A stretch of DNA of 64,000 nt from Myrica gale (taxonomy: Eukaryota; Streptophyta; Magnoliopsida; Fagales; Myricaceae): assembly GCA_963930655.1 (NCBI GenBank), contig OZ005621.1, positions 12,387,001-12,451,000 on the forward strand. Reading direction: 5' to 3'. The translations under genes were made by a program, and so were the position numbers. The notes under the pieces are model-generated. The model worked only from the letters and a program-made list of their open reading frames with translations, did not search any database and was not told where the DNA came from. This document shows, piece after piece, positions 48,921-61,200 of this stretch (positions are counted from its first letter, which is position 1; each line of letters opens with the position of its first letter).

Positions 48921-51900
48921 GAGTTATAGACCAAAATATAAATGTAAAATAGTCCATATTAATTAGTTTTAAAACGAGATACCTAAACAATTAAGAAAAT
49001 GACGTAAATAGACCAATGGACACGATATAGACCAATAAATATGTTAAAAATCGTGCAAATTAATTAGTTTAAAATTTGAAACCTTAATGACGAACAAAAT
49101 GAAGCAAATATATATATGGAAGAGTTTTAGAGCAATAGAAAAAAATCCTCCAAATTAATTTAATTTTTACTGAGATAAATTAATGATGAAGAAAATGTAG
49201 CAAATAGATTAATTGTATTGATATAGAACAAAATATACGTGCAAAATAGTTCAATTTCATTAGTTTTCAAATTCGATACCTGAATGATTAAGAAAACGAC
49301 GTAAATAGATCAATGGATAAGATATAGACCAATAAATATGTTAAAAATCGGCCAAATTAATTAGTTTTAAAAGTTAAAAACTTAATGACGAAGAAAATGA
49401 AGCAAATATATATATGGAAGAGTTTTAGAGCAACAGATAAATAAAAACTCGTCCGAATGAATTTGTTGAGAACTTCGATACCATAAGGAAGAATAAATTG
49501 AAGCAAATATACTAATGGAAGAGTTCGAACCCAAAATATTAATGGAAAGTAGGCCACCTAAACTAGCTTGAAAATTAGAACAAAATCGTCCAATTTAATT
49601 AATTTGAAAATTAGATTCCTCAATGATTAAGAAAATGACGTAATGGGATCGATGGATAAGATATAGACATTAGATAAGTTAAAAATCTTCCAAATTAATT
49701 CGTTTGAAAATTTGATACCTCAATGACGAAGAAAATGAAGCAAATGAATCGCGGGATGAGTTTTGGAAAAACAGATAAATTAAAAAGTATTCAAATTAGT
49801 TTGTTTCAAAGTCAGATACCTTAATGATGAAGAAAATGAAGCAAATATACTAATGAAACTGTTAGAGACCGAAATACTAATGCAAAGTTGGCCAACTTAA
49901 CTAGCTTGAAAAATAGATTCCCAAATGATTAAGAAAACCCAGCAAATAGAATAATGGAAGAGTTATAGACCAAAATATAAATGTAAAATAGTCCATATTA
50001 ATTAGTTTTAAAACGAGATACCTAAACAATTAAGAAAATGACGTAAATAGACCAATGGACACGATATAGACCAATAAATATGTTAAAAATCGTGCAAATT
50101 AATTAGTTTAAAATTTGAAACCTTAATGACGAAGAAATTGAAGCAAATATATATATGGAAGAGTTTTAGAGCAATAGAAAAAAATCCTCCAAATTAATTT
50201 AATTTTTACTGAGATAAATTAATGATGAAGAAAATGTAGCAAATAGATTAATTGTATTGATATAGAACAAAATATACGTGCAAAATAGTTCAATTTCATT
50301 AGTTTTCAAATTCGATACCTGAATGATTAAGAAAACGACGTAAATAGATCAATGGATAAGATATAGACCAATAAATATGTTAAAAATCGGCCAAATTAAT
50401 TAGTTTTAAAAGTTAAAAACTTAATGACGAAGAAAATGAAGCAAATATATATATGGAAGAGTTTTAGAGCAACAGATAAATAAAAACTCGTCCGAATGAA
50501 TTTGTTGAGAACTTCGATACCATAAGGAAGAATAAATTGAAGCAAATATACTAATGGAAGAGTTCGAAGCCAAAATATTAATGGAAAGTAGGCCACCTAA
50601 AGTAGCTTGAAAATTAGAACAAAATCGTCCAATTTAATTAATTTGAAAATTAGATTCCTCAATGATTAAGAAAATGACGTAATGGGATCGATGGATAAGA
50701 TATAGACATTAGATAAGTTAAAAATCTTCCAAATTAATTCGTTTGAAAATTTGATACCTCAATGACGAAGAAAATGAAGCAAATGAATCGCTGGATGAGT
50801 TTTGGAACAATAGATAAATTAAAAAGTATTCAAATTAGTTTGTTTCAAAGTCAGATACCTTAATGATGAAGAAAATGAAGCAAATATACTAATGGAACTG
50901 TTAGAGACCGAAATACTAATGCAAAGTGGGCCAACTTAACTAGCTTGAAAAATAGATTCCCAAATGATTAAGAAAATGCAGCAAATAGAATAATGGAAGA
51001 GTTATAGACCAAAATATAAATGTAAAATAGTCCATATTAATTAGTTTTAAAACGAGATACCTAAACAATTAAGAAAATGACGTAAATAGACCAATGGACA
51101 CGATATAGACCAATAAATATGTTAAAAATCGTGCAAATTAATTAGTTTAAAATTTGAAACCTTAATGACGAACAAAATGAAGCAAATATATATATGGAAG
51201 AGTTTTAGAGCAATAGAAAAAAATCCTCCAAATTAATTTAATTTTTACTGAGATAAATTAATGATGAAGAAAATGTAGCAAATAGATTAATTGTATTGAT
51301 ATATAACAAAATATACGTGCAAAATAGTTCAATTTCATTAGTTTTCAAATTCGATACCCGAATGATTAAGAAAACGACGTAAATAGATCAATGGATAAGA
51401 TATAGACCAATAAATATGTTAAAAATCGGCCAAATTAATTAGTTTTAAAAGTTAAAAACTTAATGACGAAGAAAAGGAAGCAAATATACTAATAGAAGAG
51501 TTTTAGAGCAACAGATAAAAAAAAACTCGTCCGAATGAATTTGTTGAGAACTTAGATACCTTAAGGAAGAATAAATTGAAGCAAATGTACTAATGGAAGA
51601 GTTAGAACCCAAAATATTAATGGAAAGTAGGCCACCTAAAGTAGGTTGAAAATTAGAACAAAATCGTCCAATTTAATTAATTTGAAAATTAGATTCCTCA
51701 ATGATTAAGAAAATGACGTAATGGGATCGATGGATAAGATATAGACATTAGATAAGTTAAAAATCTTCCAAATTAATTCGTTTGAAAATTTGATACCTCA
51801 ATGACGAAGAAAATGAAGCAAATGAATCGCTGGATGAGTTTTGGAAAAACAGATAAATTAAAAAGTATTCAAATTAGTTTGTTTCAAAGTCAGATACCTT

Positions 51901-54900
51901 AATGATGAAGAAAATGAAGCAAATATACTAATGGAACTGTTAGAGACCTAAATACTAATGCAAAGTTGGCCAACTTAACTAGCTTGAAAAATAGATTCCC
52001 AAATGATTATGAAAACCCAGCAAATAGAATAATGGTAGAGTTATAGACCAAAATATAAATGTAAAATAGTCCATATTAATTAGTTTTAAAACGAGATACC
52101 TAAACAATTAAGAAAATGACGTAAATAGACCAATGGACACGATATAGACCAATAAATATGTTAAAAATCGTGCAAATTAATTAGTTTAAAATTTGAAACC
52201 TTAATGACGAACAAAATGAAGCAAATATATATATGGAAGAGTTTTAGAGCAATAGAAAAAAATCCTCCAAATTAATTTAATTTTTACTGAGATAAATTAA
52301 TGATGAAGAAAATGTAGCAAATAGATTAATTGTATTGATATAGAACAAAATATACGTGCAAAATAGTTCAATTTCATTAGTTTTCAAATTCGATACCTGA
52401 ATGATTAAGAAAACGACGTAAATAGATCAATGGATAAGATATAGACCAATAAATATGTTAAAAATCGGCCAAATTAATTAGTTTTAAAAGTTAAAAAATT
52501 AATGACGAAGAAAATGAAGCAAATATATATATGGAAGAGTTTTAGAGCAACAGATAAATAAAAACTCGTCCGAATGAATTTGTTGAGAACTTCGATACCA
52601 TAAGGAAGAATAAATTGAAGCAAATATACTAATGGAAGAGTTCGAACCCAAAATATTAATGGAAAGTAGGCCACCTAAAGTAGCTTGAAAATTAGAACAA
52701 AATCGTCCAATTTAATTAATTTGAAAATTAGATTCCTTAATGATTAAGAAAATGACGTAATGGGATCGATGGATAAGATATAGACATTAGATAAGTTAAA
52801 AATCTTCCAAATTAATTCGTTTGAAAATTTGATACCTCAATGACGAAGAAAATGAAGCAAATGAATCGCGGGATGAGTTTTGGAAAAATAGATAAATTAA
52901 AAAGTATTCAAATTAGTTTGTTTCAAAGTCAGATACCTTAATGATGAAGAAAATGAAGCAAATATACTAATGAAACTGTTAGAGACCAAAATACTAATGC
53001 AAAGTTGGCCAACTTAACTAGCTTGAAAAATAGATTCCCAAATGATTAAGAAAACCCAGCAAATAGAATAATGGAAGAGTTATAGACCAAAATATAAATG
53101 TAAAATAGTCCATATTAATTAGTTTTAAAACGAGATACCTAAACAATTAAGAAAATGACGTAAATAGACCAATGGACACGATATAGACCAATAAATATGT
53201 TAAAAATCGTGCAAATTAATTAGTTTAAAATTTGAAACCTTAATGACGAAGAAATTGAAGCAAATATATATATGGAAGAGTTTTAGAGCAATAGAAAAAA
53301 ATCCTCCAAATTAATTTAATTTTTACTGAGATAAATTAATGATGAAGAAAATGTAGCAAATAGATTAATTGTATTGATATAGAACAAAATATACGTGCAA
53401 AATAGTTCAATTTCATTAGTTTTCAAATTCGATACCTGAATGATTAAGAAAACGACGTAAATAGATCAATGGATAAGATATAGACCAATAAATATGTTAA
53501 AAATCGGCCAAATTAATTAGTTTTAAAAGTTAAAAACTTAATGACGAAGAAAATGAAGCAAATATATATATGGAAGAGTTTTAGAGCAACAGATAAATAA
53601 AAACTCGTCCGAATGAATTTGTTGAGAACTTCGATACCATAAGGAAGAATAAATTGAAGCAAATATACTAATGGAAGAGTTCGAAGCCAAAATATTAATG
53701 GAAAGTAGGCCACCTAAAGTAGCTTGAAAATTAGAACAAAATCGTCCAATTTAATTAATTTGAAAATTAGATTCCTCAATGATTAAGAAAATGACGTAAT
53801 GGGATCGATGGATAAGATATAGACATTAGATAAGTTAAAAATCTTCCAAATTAATTCGTTTGAAAATTTGATACCTCAATGACGAAGAAAATGAAGCAAA
53901 TGAATCGCTGGATGAGTTTTGGAACAATAGATAAATTAAAAAGTATTCAAATTAGTTTGTTTCAAAGTCAGATACCTTAATGATGAAGAAAATGAAGCAA
54001 ATATACTAATGGAACTGTTAGAGACCGAAATACTAATGCAAAGTGGGCCAACTTAACTAGCTTGAAAAATAGATTCCCAAATGATTAAGAAAATGCAGCA
54101 AATAGAATAATGGAAGAGTTATAGACCAAAATATAAATGTAAAATAGTCCATATTAATTAGTTTTAAAACGAGATACCTAAACAATTAAGAAAATGACGT
54201 AAATAGACCAATGGACACGATATAGACCAATAAATATGTTAAAAATCGTGCAAATTAATTAGTTTAAAATTTGAAACCTTAATGACGAACAAAATGAAGC
54301 AAATATATATATGGAAGAGTTTTAGAGCAATAGAAAAAAATCCTCCAAATTAATTTAATTTTTACTGAGATAAATTAATGATGAAGAAAATGTAGCAAAT
54401 AGATTAATTGTATTGATATAGAACAAAATATACGTGCAAAATAGTTCAATTTCATTAGTTTTCAAATTCGATACCTGAATGATTAAGAAAACGACGTAAA
54501 TAGATCAATGGATAAGATATAGACCAATAAATATGTTAAAAATCGGCCAAATTAATTAGTTTTAAAAGTTAAAAACTTAATGACGAAGAAAATGAAGCAA
54601 ATATATATATGGAAGAGTTTTAGAGCAACAGATAAATAAAAACTCGTCCGAATGAATTTGTTGAGAACTTCGATACCATAAGGAAGAATAAATTGAAGCA
54701 AATATACTAATGGAAGAGTTCGAACCCAAAATATTAATGGAAAGTAGGCCACCTAAACTAGCTTGAAAATTAGAACAAAATCGTCCAATTTAATTAATTT
54801 GAAAATTAGATTCCTCAATGATTAAGAAAATGACGTAATGGGATCGATGGATAAGATATAGACATTAGATAAGTTAAAAATCTTCCAAATTAATTCGTTT

Positions 54901-57787
54901 GAAAATTTGATACCTCAATGACGAAGAAAATGAAGCAAATGAATCGCGGGATGAGTTTTGGAAAAACAGATAAATTAAAAAGTATTCAAATTAGTTTGTT
55001 TCAAAGTCAGATACCTTAATGATGAAGAAAATGAAGCAAATATACTAATGAAACTGTTAGAGACCGAAATACTAATGCAAAGTTGGCCAACTTAACTAGC
55101 TTGAAAAATAGATTCCCAAATGATTAAGAAAACCCAGCAAATAGAATAATGGAAGAGTTATAGACCAAAATATAAATGTAAAATAGTCCATATTAATTAG
55201 TTTTAAAACGAGATACCTAAACAATTAAGAAAATGACGTAAATAGACCAATGGACACGATATAGACCAATAAATATGTTAAAAATCGTGCAAATTAATTA
55301 GTTTAAAATTTGAAACCTTAATGACGAAGAAATTGAAGCAAATATATATATGGAAGAGTTTTAGAGCAATAGAAAAAAATCCTCCAAATTAATTTAATTT
55401 TTACTGAGATAAATTAATGATGAAGAAAATGTAGCAAATAGATTAATTGTATTGATATAGAACAAAATATACGTGCAAAATAGTTCAATTTCATTAGTTT
55501 TCAAATTCGATACCTGAATGATTAAGAAAACGACGTAAATAGATCAATGGATAAGATATAGACCAATAAATATGTTAAAAATCGGCCAAATTAATTAGTT
55601 TTAAAAGTTAAAAACTTAATGACGAAGAAAATGAAGCAAATATATATATGGAAGAGTTTTAGAGCAACAGATAAATAAAAACTCGTCCGAATGAATTTGT
55701 TGAGAACTTCGATACCATAAGGAAGAATAAATTGAAGCAAATATACTAATGGAAGAGTTCGAAGCCAAAATATTAATGGAAAGTAGGCCACCTAAAGTAG
55801 CTTGAAAATTAGAACAAAATCGTCCAATTTAATTAATTTGAAAATTAGATTCCTCAATGATTAAGAAAATGACGTAATGGGATCGATGGATAAGATATAG
55901 ACATTAGATAAGTTAAAAATCTTCCAAATTAATTCGTTTGAAAATTTGATACCTCAATGACGAAGAAAATGAAGCAAATGAATCGCGGGATGAGTTTTGG
56001 AAAAATAGATAAATTAAAAAGTATTCAAATTAGTTTGTTTCAAAGTCAGATACCTTAATGATGAAGAAAATGAAGCAAATATACTAATGAAACTGTTAGA
56101 GACCAAAATACTAATGCAAAGTTGGCCAACTTAACTAGCTTGAAAAATAGATTCCCAAATGATTAAGAAAACCCAGCAAATAGAATAATGGAAGAGTTAT
56201 AGACCAAAATATAAATGTAAAATAGTCCATATTAATTAGTTTTAAAACGAGATACCTAAACAATTAAGAAAATGACGTAAATAGACCAATGGACACGATA
56301 TAGACCAATAAATATGTTAAAAATCGTGCAAATTAATTAGTTTAAAATTTGAAACCTTAATGACGAACAAATTGAAGCAAATATATATATGGAAGAGTTT
56401 TAGAGCAATAGAAAAAAATCCTCCAAATTAATTTAATTTTTACTGAGATAAATTAATGATGAAGAAAATGTAGCAAATAGATTAATTGTATTGATATAGA
56501 ACAAAATATACGTGCAAAATAGTTCAATTTCATTAGTTTTCAAATTCGATACCTGAATGATTAAGAAAACGACGTAAATAGATCAATGGATAAGATATAG
56601 ACCAATAAATATGTTAAAAATCCGCCAAATTAATTAGTTTTAAAAGTTAAAAACTTAATGACGAAGAAAAGGAAGCAAATATACTAATGGAAGAGTTTTA
56701 GAGCAACAGATAAATAAAAACTCGTCCGAATGAATTTGTTGAGAACTTCGATACCATAAGGAAGAATAAATTGAAGCAAATATACTAATGGAAGAGTTCG
56801 AAGCCAAAATATTAATGGAAAGTAGGCCACCTAAAGTAGCTTGAAAATTAGAACAAAATCGTCCAATTTAATTAATTTGAAAATTAGATTCCTCAATGAT
56901 TAAGAAAATGACGTAATGGGATCGATGGATAAGATATAGACATTAGATAAGTTAAAAATCTTCCAAATTAATTCGTTTGAAAATTTGATACCTCAATGAC
57001 GAAGAAAATGAAGCAAATGAATCGCGGGATGAGTTTTGGAAAAATAGATAAATTAAAAAGTATTCAAATTAGTTTGTTCCAAAGTCAGATACCTTAATGA
57101 TGAAGAAAATGAAGCAAATATACTAATGAAACTGTTAGAGACCAAAATACTAATGCAAAGTTGGCTAACTTAACTAGCTTGAAAAATAGATTCCCAAATG
57201 ATTAAGAAAACCCAGCAAATAGAATAATGGAAGAGTTATAGACCAAAATATAAATGTAAAATAGTCCATATTAATTAGTTTTAAAACGAGATACCTAAAC
57301 AATTAAGAAAATGACGTAAATAGACCAATGGACACGATATAGACCAATAAATATGTTAAAAATCGTGCAAATTAATTAGTTTAAAATTTGAAACCTTAAT
57401 GACGAACAAATTGAAGCAAATATATATATGGAAGAGTTTTAGAGCAATAGAAAAAAATCCTCCAAATTAATTTAATTTTTACTGAGATAAATTAATGATG
57501 AAGAAAATGTAGCAAATAGATTAATTGTATTGATATAGAACAAAATATACGTGCAAAATAGTTCAATTTTATTAGTTTTCAAATTCGATACCTGAATGAT
57601 TAAGAAAACGACGTAAATAGATAAATGGATAAGATATAGACCAATAAATATGTTAAAAATCCGCCAAATTAATTAGTTTTAAAAGTTAAAAACTTAATGA
57701 CGAAGAAAAGGAAGCAAATATACTAATGGAAGAGTTTTAGAGCAACAGATAAATAAAAACTCGTCCGAATGAATTTGTTGAGAACTT
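48375..57787 (+). repeat. Second copy of the 9351-bp tandem duplication
   Basis: This copy matches the preceding 9351 bp. Correspondence with the first copy runs past the unit-47 junction to 57787. At 57788 unit 56 has ACTTAGATACC where unit 47 (48437) has ACTTCGATACC. The overlap between the left and right limits, 48375-48436, is the 62-bp interval in which the crossover must have occurred. Confidence 0.82.
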
Positions 57788-58272
57788 AGATACCTTAAGG
57801 AAGAATAAATTGAAGCAAAGATACTAATGGAAGAGTTAGAACCCAAAATATTAATGGAAAGTAGGCCACCTAAAGTAGCTTGAAAATTAGAACAAAATCG
57901 TCCAATTTAATTAATTTGAAAATTAGATTCCTCAATGATTTATGAAAATGACGTAATGGGATCGATGGATAAGATATAGACATTAGATAAGTTAAAAATC
58001 TTCCAAATTAATTCGTTTGAAAATTTGATACCTCAATGACGAAGAAAATGAAGCAAATGAATCGCTGGATGAGTTTTGGAACAATAGATAAATTAAAAAG
58101 TATTCAAATTAGTTTGTTTCAAAGTCAGATACCTTAATGATGAAGAAAATGAAGCAAATATACTAATGGAACTGTTAGAGACCGAAATACTAATGCAAAG
58201 TGGGCCAACTTAACTAGCTTGAAAAATAGATTCCCAAATGATTAAGAAAACCCAGCAAATAGAATAATGGAA

Positions 58273-61200
58273 GAGTTATAGACCAAAATATAAATGTAAA
58301 ATAGTCCATATTAATTAGTTTTAAAACGAGATACCTAAACAATTAAGAAAATGACGTAAATAGACCAATGGACACGATATAGACCAATAAATATGTTAAA
58401 AATCGTTCAAATGAATTAGTTTAAAATTTGAAACCTTAATGACGAACAAATTGAAGCAAATATATATATGGAAGAGTTTTAGAGCAATAGAAAAAAATCC
58501 TCCAAATTAATTTAATTTTTACTGAGATAAATTAATGATGAAGAAAATGTAGCAAATAGATTAATTGTATTGATATAGAACAAAATATACGTGCAAAATA
58601 GTTCAATTTTATTAGTTTTCAAATTCGATACCTTAATGATTAAGAAAACGACGTAAATAGATAAATGGATAAGATATAGACCAATAAATATGTTAAAAAT
58701 CGGCCAAATTAATTAGTTTTAAAAGTTAAAAACTTAATGACGAAGAAAAGGAAGCAAATATACTAATGGAAGAGTTTTAGAGCAACAGATAAATAAAAAC
58801 TCGTCCGAATGAATTTGTTGAGAACTTAGATACCTTAAGGAAGAATAAATTGAAGCAAAGATACTAATGGAAGAGTTAGAACCCAAAATATTAATGGAAA
58901 GTAGGCCACCTAAAGTAGCTTGAAAATTAGAACAAAATCGTCCAATTTAATTAATTTGAAAATTAGATTCCTCAATGATTAAGAAAATGACGTAATGGGA
59001 TCGATGGATAAGATATAGACATTAGATAAGTTAAAAATCTTCCAAATTAATTCGTTTGAAAATTTGATACCTCAATGACGAAGAAAATGAAGCAAATGAA
59101 TCGCTGGATGAGTTTTGGAACAATAGATAAATTAAAAAGTATTCAAATTAGTTTGTTTCAAAGTCAGATACCTTAATGATGAAGAAAATGAAGCAAATAT
59201 ACTAATGGAACTGTTAGAGACCGAAATACTAATGCAAAGTGGGCCAACTTAACTAGCTTGAAAAATAGATTCCCAAATGATTAAGAAAATGCAGCAAATA
59301 GAATAATGGAAGAGTTATAGACCAAAATATAAATGTAAAATAGTCCATATTAATTAGTTTTAAAACGAGATACCTAAACAATTAAGAAAATGACGTAAAT
59401 AGACCAATGGACACGATATAGACCAATAAATATGTTAAAAATCGTGCAAATTAATTAGTTTAAAATTTGAAACCTTAATGACGAACAAATTGAAGCAAAT
59501 ATATATATGGAAGAGTTTTAGAGCAATAGAAAAAAATCCTCCAAATTAATTTAATTTTTACTGAGATAAATTAATGATGAAGAAAATGTAGCAAATAGAT
59601 TAATTGTATTGATATAGAACAAAATATACGTGCAAAATAGTTCAATTTTATTAGTTTTAAAATTCGATACCTGAATGATTAAGAAAACGACGTAAATAGA
59701 TAAATGGATAAGATATAGACCAATAAATATGTTAAAAATCGGCCAAATTAATTAGTTTTAAAAGTTAAAAACTTAATGACGAAGAAAAGGAAGCAAATAT
59801 ACTAATGGAAGAGTTTTAGAGCAACAGATAAATAAAAACTCGTCCGAATGAATTTGTTTAGAACTTAGATACCTTAAGGAAGAATAAATTGAAGCAAAGA
59901 TACTAATGGAAGAGTTAGAACCCAAAATATTAATGGAAAGTAGGCCACCTAAATTAGCTTGATAATTAGAACAAAATCGTCCAATTTAATTAATTTGAAA
60001 ATTAGATTCCTCAATGATTAAGAAAATGACGTAATGGGATCGATGGATAAGATATAGACATTAGATAAGTTAAAAATCTTCCAAATTAATTCGTTTGAAA
60101 ATTTGATACCTCAATGACGAAGAAAATGAAGCAAATGAGTCGCTGGATGAGTTTTGGAACAATAGATAAATTAAAAAGTATTCAAATTAGTTTGTTTCAA
60201 AGTCAGATACCTTAATGATGAAGAAAATGAAGCAAATATACTAATGGAACTGTTAGAGACCGAAATACTAATGCAAAGTGGGCCAACTTAACTAGCTTGA
60301 AAAATAGATTCCCAAATGATTAAGAAAATGCAGCAAATAGAATAATGGAAGAGTTATAGACCAAAATATAAATGTAAAATAGTCCATATTAATTAGTTTT
60401 AAAACGAGATACCTAAACAATTAAGAAAATGACGTAAATAGACCAATGGACACGATATAGACCAATAAATATGTTAAAAATCGTGCAAATCAATTAGTTT
60501 AAAATTTGAAACCTTAATGACGAACAAATTGAAGCAAATATATATATGGAAGAGTTTTAGAGCAATAGAAAAAAATCCTCCAAATTAATTTAATTTTTAC
60601 TGAGATAAATTAATGATGAAGAAAATGTAGCAAATAGATTAATTGTATTGATATAGAACAAAATATACGTGCAAAATAGTTCAATTTTATTAGTTTTCAA
60701 ATTCGATACCTGAATGATTAAGAAAACGACGTAAATAGATAAATGGATAAGATATAGACCAATAAATATGTTAAAAATCGGCCAAATTAATTAGTTTTAA
60801 AAGTTAAAAACTTAATGACGAAGAAAAGGAAGCAAATATACTAATGGAAGAGTTTTAGAGCAACAGATAAATAAAAACTCGTCCGAATGAATTTGTTGAG
60901 AACTTAGATACCTTAAGGAAGAATAAATTGAAGCAAAGATACTAATGGAAGAGTTAGAACCCAAAATATTAATGGAAAGTAGGCCACCTAAAGTAGCTTG
61001 AAAATTAGAACAAAATCGTCCAATTTAATTAATTTGAAAATTAGATTCCTCAATGATTAAGAAAATGACGTAATGGGATCGATGGATAAGATATAGACAT
61101 TAGATAAGTTAAAAATCTTCCAAATTAATTCGTTTGAAAATTTGATACCTCAATGACGAAGAAAATGAAGCAAATGAGTCGCTGGATGAGTTTTGGAACA

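Larger units (their letters stand above)
36453..58272 (+). repeat. Array domain V: HOR units 36-56, youngest and most homogenised part
   Basis: Units start at 36453, 37492, 38531, 39570, 40609, 41648, 42687, 43726, 44766, 45804, 46843, 47882, 48921, 49960, 50999, 52038, 53077, 54116, 55155, 56194 and 57233. Nearly all are exactly 1039 bp. By diagnostic sites the order of unit classes is A B C D C, A' B C D* E F G, D C A' B C D E F G'. A has TATATAAC and GTAGGTTG; B has the ATGGTAGAG start and AAAAAATTAATG in m5; C has GAAGAAATTG and AAGTGGGCC; D has CCTAAACTAGC; E joins a C-like 5' half to a B-like 3' half; F has TTTGTTCC and TTGGCTAAC. The repeated order shows multi-kilobase segmental duplications inside the satellite. 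Confidence 0.85.

Noticed and set aside
30656-55791. A minus-strand open frame of 66 codons, rich in F, I and L, repeated once per unit in most of units 30-54
   Set aside because: It opens on GTG, not ATG. It lacks any family resemblance and owes its hydrophobic content to the T-rich minus strand. It is lost in units of other classes by stops or single-base indels, and its repetition reflects recent amplification of the DNA, not selection on a protein.
39024-57787. Assembly artefact as the reason for the 9351-bp duplication
   Set aside because: It cannot be excluded without reads, but the chimera in unit 47, the different right end in unit 56 and the few differences in units 43 and 44 are what a real duplication leaves. 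I therefore kept it as a finding with a read-based check.
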